A stretch of 64,000 nucleotides of DNA from CAYZWU01 sp964482235 (GTDB lineage: Bacteria; Planctomycetota; B15-G4; CAYZWU01): contig CAYZWU010000017.1 of the NCBI GenBank assembly GCA_964482235.1, positions 33,971 to 97,970 on the forward strand, in the 5' to 3' direction. The notes below the pieces were generated by a model that saw only the letters and a list, made by a program, of their open reading frames with translations, ran no database searches and was not told the origin of the DNA. A program made the translations under genes and the position numbers. This document shows, in pieces, positions 17,037 through 25,938 of this stretch (its first letter is position 1; every line of letters starts with the position of its first letter).

Positions 17037-18098
17037 ATGAGCGGACCGGGAACTTCTCGCGAGAAAAGGGAAAAGGCGTTTTCCATCCATCCCTGCAGGA
17101 GGCTGATCCAGATCGGCTTCCTTGTTGTCGTTCTGCTGATCGGGTATCGCTTCACCCTGTTCATCCACGAGATCCAGGAAGGAGGCGCCGCGAACGCGAC
17201 CCGCCCGCCCGGTGTGGAGGCCTTTCTCCCGATCAGCTCCCTGATCAGCCTGAAGTACTGGGTTCTGACCGGCGTCTTCAACAGGATCCATCCGTCGGGA
17301 CTGATCCTCTTCCTGGTGATCCTGGCGACCGGCATCGTGCTGAAGAGAGGCTTCTGCAGCTGGGTCTGCCCCTTCGGCCTCCTCTCCGAGATGCTGTCCC
17401 GGATCCACGTCGTCCTTTTCGGGAAGAAGCGGGACCTGCCCCGCTGGCTCGACTATCCGCTCCGGAGCCTCAAATACCTGCTGCTCCTCTTCTTCCTCCA
17501 CGCCGTTCTGGTCGGGATGAACGTTTCCCAGCTCGAGGCTTTCATCTACAGCCCCTACAACAAGGTCGCCGACATCAAGATGCTCTTCTTCTTCACCAGG
17601 ATGTCGCAGACCACCTTCTGGGTTCTTCTGGCCCTCGTTCTCCTCTCGGTCGTCGTGCGTCATTGCTGGTGCCGCTTCCTCTGCCCCTACGGCGCTCTGC
17701 TCGGGGCCATGAGCTGGCTCAGCCCGTTGAAGATCCGTCGCCGCCGGGAGAGCTGCACAAGCTGCGGCAACTGCACGGCCGTCTGCCCCTCCCGGATCGA
17801 TGTGCACCGGACGGGATCCGTCTTTTCCGATGAATGCCACGCCTGCCTGGAATGCCTCGACGCCTGCCCGGAAAAGGACGCGTTGAGCCTGGCCGTCAGG
17901 TCGAGGAAGCTCCGTCTTCCGCGCCCGGTCTACGCAGCCGTCATTCTCCTGCTATTCGTCCTGGCCTCGGTCCTGTCCCGTGCGGCGGGATACTGGCAGA
18001 ACGACATCCCGGCAGAGGAATACGGATACCACCTGGAGCATATCGACGATCCGGAATACACCCACAACCGCGGCGATGTCCCTTCTTCGAAGCGTTGA
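17037..18098 (+). CDS. Membrane polyferredoxin (NapH/RdxH-like 4Fe-4S protein)
   Basis: 353 residues. Several membrane segments are seen (LIQIGFLVVVLLIGY; LILFLVILATGIVL; a segment near FFLHAVLVGMNV; FWVLLALVLLSVVV; YAAVILLLFVLASVL). Two CxxxCP-type membrane motifs (RGFCSWVCPFGLLSE and CWCRFLCPYGALLG) flank the core. Two cytoplasm-facing cluster motifs follow: CTSCGNCTAVCP and CHACLECLDACP, each with four Cys for [4Fe-4S]. Family role: quinol or ferredoxin electron transfer across the membrane to periplasmic reductases or for cofactor assembly. The C-terminal tail after the last helix (EYGYHLEHIDDPEYTHNRG) is unusual and conserved-looking. No partner reductase lies nearby. Confidence 0.9.
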   Translation: MSGPGTSREKREKAFSIHPCRRLIQIGFLVVVLLIGYRFTLFIHEIQEGGAANATRPPGVEAFLPISSLISLKYWVLTGVFNRIHPSGLILFLVILATGIVLKRGFCSWVCPFGLLSEMLSRIHVVLFGKKRDLPRWLDYPLRSLKYLLLLFFLHAVLVGMNVSQLEAFIYSPYNKVADIKMLFFFTRMSQTTFWVLLALVLLSVVVRHCWCRFLCPYGALLGAMSWLSPLKIRRRRESCTSCGNCTAVCPSRIDVHRTGSVFSDECHACLECLDACPEKDALSLAVRSRKLRLPRPVYAAVILLLFVLASVLSRAAGYWQNDIPAEEYGYHLEHIDDPEYTHNRGDVPSSKR

Positions 18099-18131
18099 CG
18101 ATGTCTGTACGGTTCGGCTCCGACTGCTCGG

Positions 18132-18150
18132 GCTTCACGGCCCGTGAAGC
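18132..18150 (+). terminator. Perfect inverted-repeat hairpin between convergent genes
   Basis: gcttcacg (18132-18139) and cgtgaagc (18143-18150) with a 3-base loop. No T run follows on either side, so termination is possible but not certain. Confidence 0.35.
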
Positions 18151-18227
18151 ATGGCGAAAGCAGCCGGGCCGCGGTGACTCGCTCGTCCCCGAGGCCCGGT
18201 CGCATGATTGCAGAATGATCGACTATC

Positions 18228-20420
18228 CTATCTGCCCAGACGATCGAGGATCTCGATCTCCTGCCTCAGGCTCTTGTCGTCCACCGCTTCCATCTCCTTC
18301 GCGAAATAGCTCTTGAAGGAGGCAAAGAGCTTCCGGTAGTGGGCATCGACGCTCAGAGCGACGCTCGTTCTCTCCCAGCGTCCGAGCAGGCTCTGCACTG
18401 CGGGACGCGGCACCACGATGATGCCCGTCTCCGAGGAGACGATGAAGTCGTCGGACTGGGGAAGGTGGGGCTGGCCGGCCGTGATCCCGGAGCGGAGCCG
18501 GGTGTGCATCAGCCAGCTGCGCATCAGCTCGCCGTAGCGGGCCAGGAGGACGGCCTTCCGGATGCCCTTGTTGTCGAACCGCTCCGCCTCGCCGGGAGCG
18601 AAGCATATCGTCCGCTCCGATCGATGGGCTTTCCCGGCCCGATCCTCGTAGCTCACGGAGAGAAAGATCGAGTCGTCCCGGTGGAGGAGCTCCTTGCGGG
18701 ACAGCTTGAGAAGCACCACGCCGCCTCGCGTCCTTTCCTCGGTCCGCCGGCTCGGGAAGAGGGTGTGGATCTTCAGGAGGTTGCCCGAGGCCGTGTCCGC
18801 GCCGGGCGCCCCGTAGACCTTCTCGATCCTGTATCCGGCGGACTCCAGGTTCAGCCTGAGATCAAAGACGAGCGGCGTGACCATGAACTCGAACTCCTCG
18901 CCCAGCCTCTTCCTGAACTCCCGGGACGAGTGGACGCTGTAGTAGTTGGCTCCGCGCATGAGGGAGATCGCCTCCACGAGCTCGGTGTTGAAATCGACGC
19001 CAACCCCGATGAAGGTCGTGTAGACGCCCCTGTCGGCCTGGCGGGATGCCATGCCAAGCAGCCCGCTTTCCCCGATCTCCCCCCTGTTGGGCTGGGCGTC
19101 GGTGAGAAAGATGATCCGGTTCTCGTACTCCTCCGGATCGATATTGGCGAACTCGTCGAAGCAGCTCGCCCCGACGCGCATGCCGTCGGACATGTTGGTG
19201 CTGCCGCTGGCCTGGATCCCGGCGACATGCTCGCGCAGCCGGACCATGTCCGTGGCACCCACGTACCGGAGGGGCTTTCTCAGATGGGCCTGGTCGCTGA
19301 AGACAACCAGGCCGAGGCGGTCGTCGGGCTTCAGGTGGTCGAGCAGGGCGGCCAGGCTCTCGCAGGCCACCTCGATCTTCTTCTTCCCGGCCTCCTGCGC
19401 CATCTCTTCCGGCGACAGGTTGAGCCGCTTCGAGATGACCTTGTCATAGTGGTAGACGTCGAAGGCGCTGTCCATCGAGCCGCTGATGTCGAGGACGACG
19501 ACGAGGTTGAGCTTCTTCCTGGCGAACGACTCGAGGCCGCTGTTCAGTCCCACGGCGAGATAGCACTCCTCCCTGTGCGAGAAGGGATCGCGCGTCACGG
19601 CCGCAAGGTAGCTCGGGTAGAAGAGGTCTCTGCTGCGATAGGAGTCGTTCATGTCGAAGTAGTAGTCGTAGAACAATCCCTCGCAGGTGATGTCGGACGG
19701 GAGGGGAAGGAAGCCCTTCGCGATGTTCTCGCGGAAATTTGCGATGTCCTTGGCGCCTCCCACGCTGAAGCCGAACGTACTGCCGGGATCGTTGGCATAA
19801 CCCAGGGATTTCAGATTTTCGCCGAAGGTGGCATGCTGCGTTCCAAGATTGGTTTTGCTGATCCTGGACCAGGTGGTTGCATTGTTAACAACAACTGCAT
19901 TGACCCCGCCGCCGCCCCCTCCGCCGTATCCGAGCGAATGCAGTGAATTCAGTTTGGGAGACGTTTCTTTCGACATGTTGGGCAGGTCGATCCAGTCGTC
20001 GAGCTTCGGCCCGAGGTACGGGAGCTCGTCAGCCGCGGGCGGATCGACCAGAACGGCGGATTCCGTCGAGCCCTCGAAGAAACCCTCGTCGGGCCGCTGG
20101 AAGAAGATCAGCGCGGCAACGAGGACGGCGGCCGCCGTCAGGATCAGTCCTGTCCTGGCGATCCGGGAGCGCCTCGCCAGTTGCCGCGACCGGGTCACCT
20201 GCTCCCTGAAGATCCTGTCCATCACATCGGTCTCGAGCCGCCGTCCGGCAAGCTCCTTCCCCTTGGCCAGGAGGCTTTCCTGCAGCCCGGCCAGCTCTTC
20301 GGCCGAGCCGGCGCAGGAAGGGCACGATTCGATGTGCCGCTCCACCTGTTCCGCTTTGTCGGGATCGAGCGCCCCTTCCATCCAGGCGACAAGACAGCTT
20401 TCGATTTCCCGGCAGTTCAT
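18228..20420 (-). CDS. VWA-domain membrane protein with N-terminal zinc-finger anti-sigma module (YfbK-like)
   Basis: 730 residues. Residues 1-45 form an anti-sigma zinc-finger (MNCREIESCLVAWMEG, then HIESCPSC). One membrane helix lies near 90-107 (GLILTAAAVLVAALIFF). A glycine run (GYGGGGGGGVNAV) is followed by a von Willebrand N-terminal region, then the VWA domain with MIDAS motif VVLDISGSMDS near residue 310 and IIFLTDAQPNRGE. A YfbK-like (DUF3520-type) C terminus follows. The start overlaps the sigma-factor stop by four bases (ATGA, 20417-20420), so the two are translationally coupled. Inference: it sequesters the ECF sigma factor at the membrane and releases it upon an extracytoplasmic signal sensed through the VWA part. 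Confidence 0.88.
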   Translation of the reverse strand: MNCREIESCLVAWMEGALDPDKAEQVERHIESCPSCAGSAEELAGLQESLLAKGKELAGRRLETDVMDRIFREQVTRSRQLARRSRIARTGLILTAAAVLVAALIFFQRPDEGFFEGSTESAVLVDPPAADELPYLGPKLDDWIDLPNMSKETSPKLNSLHSLGYGGGGGGGVNAVVVNNATTWSRISKTNLGTQHATFGENLKSLGYANDPGSTFGFSVGGAKDIANFRENIAKGFLPLPSDITCEGLFYDYYFDMNDSYRSRDLFYPSYLAAVTRDPFSHREECYLAVGLNSGLESFARKKLNLVVVLDISGSMDSAFDVYHYDKVISKRLNLSPEEMAQEAGKKKIEVACESLAALLDHLKPDDRLGLVVFSDQAHLRKPLRYVGATDMVRLREHVAGIQASGSTNMSDGMRVGASCFDEFANIDPEEYENRIIFLTDAQPNRGEIGESGLLGMASRQADRGVYTTFIGVGVDFNTELVEAISLMRGANYYSVHSSREFRKRLGEEFEFMVTPLVFDLRLNLESAGYRIEKVYGAPGADTASGNLLKIHTLFPSRRTEERTRGGVVLLKLSRKELLHRDDSIFLSVSYEDRAGKAHRSERTICFAPGEAERFDNKGIRKAVLLARYGELMRSWLMHTRLRSGITAGQPHLPQSDDFIVSSETGIIVVPRPAVQSLLGRWERTSVALSVDAHYRKLFASFKSYFAKEMEAVDDKSLRQEIEILDRLGR

Positions 20421-20956
20421 GACATCACCTCGCTATTTTTCTTTCCGGGCTTCGGGATCGACTGCCGCAGCAGCGCGTAAGCCCGGGATAACCTCTTCGT
20501 GACAGTCCCCAGGGCCAGGTCGAGCTTCTCGGCCAGCTGGCTGCAGGTGAGCCCGCCGTAGTATCGGAGCAACACGACTTCCCTGTACGGTTCAGGAAGG
20601 CGCGAGACCGCCTCCTCGAGACTCGAGTCGTCAGGTGCCTGATCGTTCCCCCGTTGCTCCTGCCTGTCCGGCGGGTAGGGCATCCGCTTCTTCTCGGAGC
20701 GCAGATGCTCCAACACGACCCGCCCGGCGATTCCAAGCAGCCAGGGGAAAAAGGAGTCCGGTTTTTTCAGCTTGCCGAGTGAGAAGTAGGCCCGGACGAG
20801 CGTTTCCTGCGCCACCTCCTCCGATTGTTCCAGATCGCCGAGCCGGCCGGTCAGGTATGAAAGCAGCGGCGTCTGGTAACGCTGAACGAGATGGCGGTAT
20901 CTGTCGGGATGACCGTTCAGGCAATGCTCGATGGTTTTGCGATCGCTACGGCACAT
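20417..20956 (-). CDS. ECF-type RNA polymerase sigma factor
   Basis: 179 residues from ATG 20956, which has AAAGGA upstream; ATG 20971 is also plausible (GAGGG upstream). A TTG further out lies inside a repeat element and is unlikely. Region 2 is visible as YRHLVQRYQTPLLSYL and EEVAQETLVRAYFSLGKL with WLLGIAGRVVLEHLR. Region 4 is visible as LPEPYREVVLLRYYGGLTC followed by the helix-turn-helix LAEKLDLALGTVTKRLSRA. There is no extra C-terminal domain. It should direct transcription of a stress- or envelope-related regulon and is controlled by the coupled downstream anti-sigma/VWA protein. No matching promoter motif could be identified in the window. Confidence 0.9.
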   Translation of the reverse strand: MCRSDRKTIEHCLNGHPDRYRHLVQRYQTPLLSYLTGRLGDLEQSEEVAQETLVRAYFSLGKLKKPDSFFPWLLGIAGRVVLEHLRSEKKRMPYPPDRQEQRGNDQAPDDSSLEEAVSRLPEPYREVVLLRYYGGLTCSQLAEKLDLALGTVTKRLSRAYALLRQSIPKPGKKNSEVMS

Positions 20957-20990
20957 CTGACGTCCTTTCATGATGACCCTCGTCGCGGAA

Positions 20991-21037
20991 GGCCGTTGAA
21001 TAAGCGCTTCGGGATCGAATGACTTTTTCAACGGTCT
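20991..21037. repeat. Inverted-repeat element, family copy A (short form)
   Basis: ggccgttgaa at 20991-21000 pairs with ttcaacggtct at 21027-21037; the interior folds as one hairpin. Read on the minus strand its right half (agaccgttgaaaaagtcatt and the next two bases, cg) is identical to the left end of copy B at 28867. Sits between the divergent ECF sigma and C13 peptidase genes; the rest of this 278-base gap is AT-rich with no certain promoter. Confidence 0.7.
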
Positions 21038-21234
21038 CTGCTTATGGTGCCGGGAGCAGGGTGGTTTGCGGCAATAAAATCAGAAAAACTCCGAGCTGCC
21101 GTTCTTTCGAGCGGCTCCTTAAGGTTAATATATAGAGAAGTTGTTGATCTGTTCATCCGATATGTAGCTTGTATGGAGCATCCACGACACTTATTCGTGG
21201 TGAGCTTTTCCCTACGTTTCCAATGAGGTGTGGC

Positions 21235-23685
21235 ATGGTGTGCAGAAAATCGACAGTTCTCTTTCTCCTATGTTTCTTTCTGATATCTCCGTTCGTGCAC
21301 GGGGAAGTGGGCAGTCCCGAGGAGGCGCGCGATCTCGTGCTGACCGAGCTGCTCGATGGGGATACTACCGGAAAGCGCCTGATGGTCCACCCCGAGCTGC
21401 TCCATGCCGGAACCGCGATCCCCACCTGGCACGGCACGGCGCTGTCAGTTCCGGCTGACGGCTTCGTGGTCTTCGTGGATGACTTTGCCCTGGCCAACTT
21501 CGAGCATCCCTGCCGCTACGTCTTCGTCGACCATGCGACAGGGGTCCTGCAGGTCACTGCGGCACGGACGCCGCCCTCCGGGATGGGGGAGTGGCTCGAG
21601 ATGGAAACCGAGGCTTATCTTGCCCTGATGCGCGCCACGAACGTCCGGCCGCCGCGGCTGCGCGAGAAATCGCCGCCCCGGACCACGCCGCGCGGCGGCG
21701 AGTATTATGCCGTTCTGATGAACGGGGGGTACAACAAGAGCAACAACCATGTGCGGTACTGGAACGACCTGTCCAACATCTACATCACCCTGGTCGATGT
21801 CTACGGATACAAGGACGAGAACATTTTCGTGCTCTGCTCCGACGGCCTCGATCCCACGCCGGACCAGTCGAACAACCAGAACTCCGATCCCGACCTGGAC
21901 GGCGACGGCGACAACGATATCATGTATTCCTGCATCTATTCCAACATCCAGCTCGTCTTCTCGCAGCTTCAGTCGATGCTGACAGTCGATGACCAGCTCT
22001 TCGTCTTCACGACGGATCACGGGAGCTCGAACGGCGGCTGGAGCACCTACCTCAACCTCTGGAACATGCAATCCCTCACCGACGACCAGCTCGAGAGCAT
22101 GGTGGACGCGCTTCCCCAGTGCGACATGACCTTCACCATGGAGCAGTGCTACAGCGGCGGCTTCGAGGATGACCTGACCGTTCTGCCTGGCCGGGTCTTC
22201 TCCTCGGCCTGCGCCTACAACGAGCTCTCATGGGCCATGCCTCCCGATTATCTCTACGACACCTACGTCTTCTTCTGGACAGCGGCGGTGAAGGGGGAGG
22301 ATGCCTACGGAGTGCCGTGCAACGCCGACCTGAACGGCGACAACCTGGTCTCCATGCACGAGGCGTTTCTCTATGCCGAGGCCCACGACTTCTCGGCCGA
22401 GACGCCTCAGTACGGATCCAATCCCGCCGATCTTGGAGACAATCTCTTCCTGGGACCGGGCCCCATACTCGTTTTGAAGTTTCCCGACGGGCTGCCCGAA
22501 GGTAACGTGGCGCCCGGTCCGGAGCACGCGATCACCCTGTCGATCGAGGCGGGGCTCGAGAACTATGTGCCCGGCACCGGTTTGCTCCACTACCGGTTCG
22601 ATCCTGCCGGATCGTACACGCAGGCGGCGGTCACGCCCCTTGGCGGCGACCTCTACGAGGTGACGCTGCCCGGCACCGTGCCGGGCGATCTGCCCGAGTT
22701 CTACTTCAGCGCCCAGGGCGACGGCGGAACGACGGTCTGCTCTCCTTTCGATGCGCCGAACGAGGTCTACTCCTTCGACGTGGCCATCGTGATCACGCTG
22801 TTCCAAGACGATTTCGAGACCGATCTCGGGTGGACCGTGGAGAACATCAACCTGCTGGACGGGCCGTGGGAGCGCGGCATCCCGGCCGGAGGCGGGGGTC
22901 GAGGCGATCCGCCGACGGATCACGACGGGTCGGGGAACTGCTACCTGACGGACAACGTGGCCGGAAACTCCGATGTGGACGGCGGGCCCACGCGTCTGAT
23001 CTCTCCCGAGTTCGACCTGTCGCAGGGTGACGCCCGGATCAGCTACCACCGGTGGCACTACAACGACGACAACAACGACATCTTCACCGTGGATGTCTCC
23101 AATAACGGCGGGGCGACCTGGGTCATTGCGGAGCAGGTGGGGCATACGTCAGGCTGGATCGAAGCCGGTTTCAACGTGGCTGATCTCTTGGCTCCCAACG
23201 AGACGATCACGGTCCGGTTCAGCGCGAAGGACGATCCGAACGACTCGGTCACCGAGGCGGGGCTCGACGCCTTCTTCATCGAGCGGATCCATGCCTTCCC
23301 GAGCCTCTGGGCCGGTTCGTACGAGATCAACGTCTCCACGGGCTGCCGGATACCTCTCCATCTCGATGCCGGAGCAGGGTTCGCCGGACGCGAGTACATC
23401 GTGGCCGGTTCGCTTTCGGGCAGCCAGCCCGGATTCAAGCTGCCGGGAGGCCGGGTCCTGCCCATCAACAACGACTGGCTGACCGGTTTCATCCTGTCCC
23501 ACATCAACGGATCCCAGTTCCAGGACTTCCAGGGGTATCTCGACGGGCAGGGGCAGGCCGTGGCCCATCTCGATCTGGGGCCGCTGAGCCCCCTGTACGT
23601 CGGCGAGACGGCGACTCTGGCCTTCACGTTGACGCAGACCTACGACTTCGTGTCGAACCCGATAGACATCGAGATCGTGCCCTGA
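21235..23685 (+). CDS. Secreted legumain-like (C13) cysteine peptidase with C-terminal beta-sandwich domains
   Basis: 816 residues from ATG 21235, preferred because GAGGT precedes it and a signal peptide follows directly (TVLFLLCFFLISPFVHG); upstream in-frame ATG 21223 is an alternative. The caspase-fold catalytic pair is His in VFTTDHGSSNGG (near 260) and Cys in TMEQCYSGGFED (near 303), the C13 arrangement. Calcium-type acidic loops occur at NSDPDLDGDGDND and at CNADLNGDNLVSMHEA (dockerin-like). A jelly-roll region follows (FQDDFETDLGWTVEN to WVIAEQVG). The last 120 residues form a domain ending SNPIDIEIVP, a C-terminal type I associate with exported proteins of Planctomycetota. Exported protein processing or scavenging is the likely role. 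Confidence 0.88.
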   Translation: MVCRKSTVLFLLCFFLISPFVHGEVGSPEEARDLVLTELLDGDTTGKRLMVHPELLHAGTAIPTWHGTALSVPADGFVVFVDDFALANFEHPCRYVFVDHATGVLQVTAARTPPSGMGEWLEMETEAYLALMRATNVRPPRLREKSPPRTTPRGGEYYAVLMNGGYNKSNNHVRYWNDLSNIYITLVDVYGYKDENIFVLCSDGLDPTPDQSNNQNSDPDLDGDGDNDIMYSCIYSNIQLVFSQLQSMLTVDDQLFVFTTDHGSSNGGWSTYLNLWNMQSLTDDQLESMVDALPQCDMTFTMEQCYSGGFEDDLTVLPGRVFSSACAYNELSWAMPPDYLYDTYVFFWTAAVKGEDAYGVPCNADLNGDNLVSMHEAFLYAEAHDFSAETPQYGSNPADLGDNLFLGPGPILVLKFPDGLPEGNVAPGPEHAITLSIEAGLENYVPGTGLLHYRFDPAGSYTQAAVTPLGGDLYEVTLPGTVPGDLPEFYFSAQGDGGTTVCSPFDAPNEVYSFDVAIVITLFQDDFETDLGWTVENINLLDGPWERGIPAGGGGRGDPPTDHDGSGNCYLTDNVAGNSDVDGGPTRLISPEFDLSQGDARISYHRWHYNDDNNDIFTVDVSNNGGATWVIAEQVGHTSGWIEAGFNVADLLAPNETITVRFSAKDDPNDSVTEAGLDAFFIERIHAFPSLWAGSYEINVSTGCRIPLHLDAGAGFAGREYIVAGSLSGSQPGFKLPGGRVLPINNDWLTGFILSHINGSQFQDFQGYLDGQGQAVAHLDLGPLSPLYVGETATLAFTLTQTYDFVSNPIDIEIVP

Positions 23686-23694
23686 GATAGCAGA

Positions 23695-23736
23695 ACAGCC
23701 CGCCCCTGAAGTTGGAAATCTTCTGGAGCGGGCTGT
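23695..23736. terminator. Bidirectional terminator hairpin between convergent genes
   Basis: acagcccgc (23695-23703) and gcgggctgt (23728-23736) form a 9-bp perfect stem that continues inward with mismatches (cctgaag/cttctgg). It serves the C13 peptidase (plus) and the sugar-isomerase operon (minus). Confidence 0.7.
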
Positions 23737-23755
23737 CTCATTGCCGCGTCGGGGC

Positions 23756-24748
23756 CTACTTGTCGAAAGCCTCGTCGAACACGATGACCGAGGGCGAAAA
23801 GTCGGCTTCCTTGACGAACTCGCACGCTTCCCGCGCTCCGTGCTCGCGATCCATGCCGCAATCCTCCCACTCGACGGAGAGGGGGCCCGTGTAGCCGATC
23901 CTGTTCAGCGTCCTGATGATCTCCTCGAAGTCGACGCCGCCGTGACCGAGGGAGCGGAAATCCCAGCCGCGGTCCGGGTGGCCGAAGTTCAGGTGCGAGG
24001 CCAGGATCCCGGTGCGGCCGTCGAGAGTGATCGCCGCGTCCTTCATGTGGACATGATAGATGCGGTCCTTGAACTCGTTCAGGAAGCGGACCGGGTCGAC
24101 CATCTGCCAGTGGAGATGGCTGGGATCGAAGTTGAACCCGAAGGCCTTGCGGTGCTTGACCGCCTCGAGCGCCCGGTGCGCCGTGATGATGTCGAAGGCG
24201 ATCTCGGTGGGGTGCACCTCGAGGGCGAAGCGAACGCCGCACTCGTCGAACACGTCGAGGATCGGGTTCCAGAGATCGGCGAACTCGGCGAAGCCATCGT
24301 CGATCTGCTTTTCCGACACGGGAGGAAAGCTGTAGATCATGTGCCAGATCGGGGAACCGGTGAATCCGACCACCGTGTCGAGCCCGAGGTTGGCTGCCGC
24401 CCGGGCGCTGTTCTCCATCGCCTTGATCGCCCAGCGCCGCTTCTTTTCCGCGTCGCCGGCGCAGTCGGGGGGGGCGAAGGCATCGGAGCGGCTGTCGTCG
24501 TTCGGATCGCAGACGAGCTGGCCGGCCAGATGGTTGCTGATCGCGTAGAGGCCGAGGCCGTTCTCCTCGAGAAGCTTGCGCCGCCTCTCGCAGTAGTCCA
24601 GGTCCACCGCGGCCGAGTCGACATCCATGTGGTCACCCCAGCAGGCGAGCTCCAGGCCGTCGTATTTCCACTCGGCTGCTTTTTGGGCCAGCTTCCTCAG
24701 CGGAAGGTCGGCCCACTGTCCGGTAAAGAGAGTCACAGGTCTCGCCAT
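23756..24748 (-). CDS. Sugar phosphate isomerase/epimerase-family TIM-barrel protein
   Basis: 330 residues from ATG 24748, with AGGAGG a few bases upstream. The frame is open far upstream, but that part is the antisense-like shadow of the next gene. AP-endonuclease-2-like TIM-barrel metal ligands are visible: Glu in VRFALEVHPTEIAF, His/Asp in FGFNFDPSHLHWQ, His in RIYHVHMKDAAI, and Glu in PLSVEWEDCGMD. It follows the DUF1080 and Gfo/Idh/MocA genes in one operon. Inference: isomerisation or epimerisation of a keto-sugar produced by the dehydrogenase. The substrate is not determined by sequence. Confidence 0.9.
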   Translation of the reverse strand: MARPVTLFTGQWADLPLRKLAQKAAEWKYDGLELACWGDHMDVDSAAVDLDYCERRRKLLEENGLGLYAISNHLAGQLVCDPNDDSRSDAFAPPDCAGDAEKKRRWAIKAMENSARAAANLGLDTVVGFTGSPIWHMIYSFPPVSEKQIDDGFAEFADLWNPILDVFDECGVRFALEVHPTEIAFDIITAHRALEAVKHRKAFGFNFDPSHLHWQMVDPVRFLNEFKDRIYHVHMKDAAITLDGRTGILASHLNFGHPDRGWDFRSLGHGGVDFEEIIRTLNRIGYTGPLSVEWEDCGMDREHGAREACEFVKEADFSPSVIVFDEAFDK

Positions 24749-24765
24749 GGATGTTTCTCCTCCTG

Positions 24766-25938
24766 CTATTTTTTCATGCGGAACCACTTTTGCCTGCTTC
24801 TGGAGCTCGCCACCACGGTCTCGATGAAGAGCATGCCCCTCAGGCCGTCGTTCACGTCGGGGAAATCGGTGACGAGCTTGTCGGCCTTCCTGCGCAGAAT
24901 CCGGGCGCGCACCGTGTCGGCGAAGTTGCAGTAGATGTTGGCGAAAGCCTCGAAGAAGGCCTCGGGATGGCCGAAGGGAAGGCGCGTGGCGCGCCCCGCT
25001 GCCGGGCTCTTCTCGGCCACGTAGTCGTTGCCGCGCCGCCAGACCTGGACCGGGCCGCCCGCCTCCTTCACGTAGAGTTGGTTGGGATTCTCCTGGTGCC
25101 ACTCGATTCCCTTGTCCTCGCCGTAGATCCAGATGGCCAGGTTGTTCTCCTCGCCGATCGACACCTGGCTGGCATGCAGGATTCCGCGGGCTCCGTTGTT
25201 GAAGCGAAGCAGGCAGTTGCCGTCGTCGTCCAGGCGGCGCCCCTTGACAAAGGTCGTCAGGTCGGCGCAGACCTCCTTGATCTTCAGGCCGGTGATGTAC
25301 TCGGCCAGGTTCTCGGCGTGGGTGCCGATGTCGCCGATGCAGCCGGCCGCGCCGCTCTGCTTCGGATCGGTCCTCCATCCGGCCTGCATGGAACCCGTCT
25401 TCTCGAGCGCCGTGGCGAGCCAGCCCTGGGGATACTGCACAACGATCTTGCGGATCCTGCCGAGCTCGCCGCTGCGGGCCAGGTCGCGGGCGAGCTTGAC
25501 CATCGGGTAGCCGGTGTAGTTGTGCATCAGGGCGAAGACCTTGCGGTTCTTCTTCACGATCTTCCGGAGCTCGCGCGCCTCCTTCACGTTGAAGGTCATC
25601 GGCTTCTCGCACATCACGTGAAAGCCGGCCTCGAGGAAATCCCGCGCGATGGGGAAGTGCCAGTTGTTCGGCGTCGTGATGGTGACGAAGTCGATCCTCT
25701 CGCCCTCGGGGAGCTTCAGCTCCCTCTCGATCATCTGCTCGTAATTGCCGTAGGAGCGCCTGCTGTCGAGGCAGAGCTCCCGTCCCATCTGCTTCGATTT
25801 GCGGGGGTTGATGTCGAAGGCGCCGGCCTTGAGCTCGATACCGCAGTCCATGGCCGCAGCCTTGCGGTGGACTTCGCCGATGAAGGCGCCGGGTCCGCCG
25901 CCCACCATTCCCATGATCAGTTTTCGATCGAGAGTCAT
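24766..25938 (-). CDS. Gfo/Idh/MocA-family NAD(P)-dependent sugar dehydrogenase
   Basis: 390 residues. Start ATG 25938 has AAAGGA upstream and overlaps the stop of the DUF1080 gene by four bases (ATGA). Rossmann motif MGMVGGGPGAFIGEVH at the N terminus, then TITTPNNWHFPIA, the Lys-containing CEKPMT near residue 111, and GCIGDIGTHAENLAEYITG with the conserved His of this superfamily. No Tat or signal peptide, so it is cytoplasmic, unlike the paralogue at 50295-51614. The operon order suggests oxidation, probably at C3, of a sugar or disaccharide product of the DUF1080 partner; exact substrate unknown. Confidence 0.92.
   Translation of the reverse strand: MTLDRKLIMGMVGGGPGAFIGEVHRKAAAMDCGIELKAGAFDINPRKSKQMGRELCLDSRRSYGNYEQMIERELKLPEGERIDFVTITTPNNWHFPIARDFLEAGFHVMCEKPMTFNVKEARELRKIVKKNRKVFALMHNYTGYPMVKLARDLARSGELGRIRKIVVQYPQGWLATALEKTGSMQAGWRTDPKQSGAAGCIGDIGTHAENLAEYITGLKIKEVCADLTTFVKGRRLDDDGNCLLRFNNGARGILHASQVSIGEENNLAIWIYGEDKGIEWHQENPNQLYVKEAGGPVQVWRRGNDYVAEKSPAAGRATRLPFGHPEAFFEAFANIYCNFADTVRARILRRKADKLVTDFPDVNDGLRGMLFIETVVASSRSRQKWFRMKK

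Noticed and set aside
21031..21031. TTG at 21031 as the ECF sigma start
   Set aside because: It lies inside repeat copy A with no ribosome site; ATG 20956 (or 20971) is better placed.
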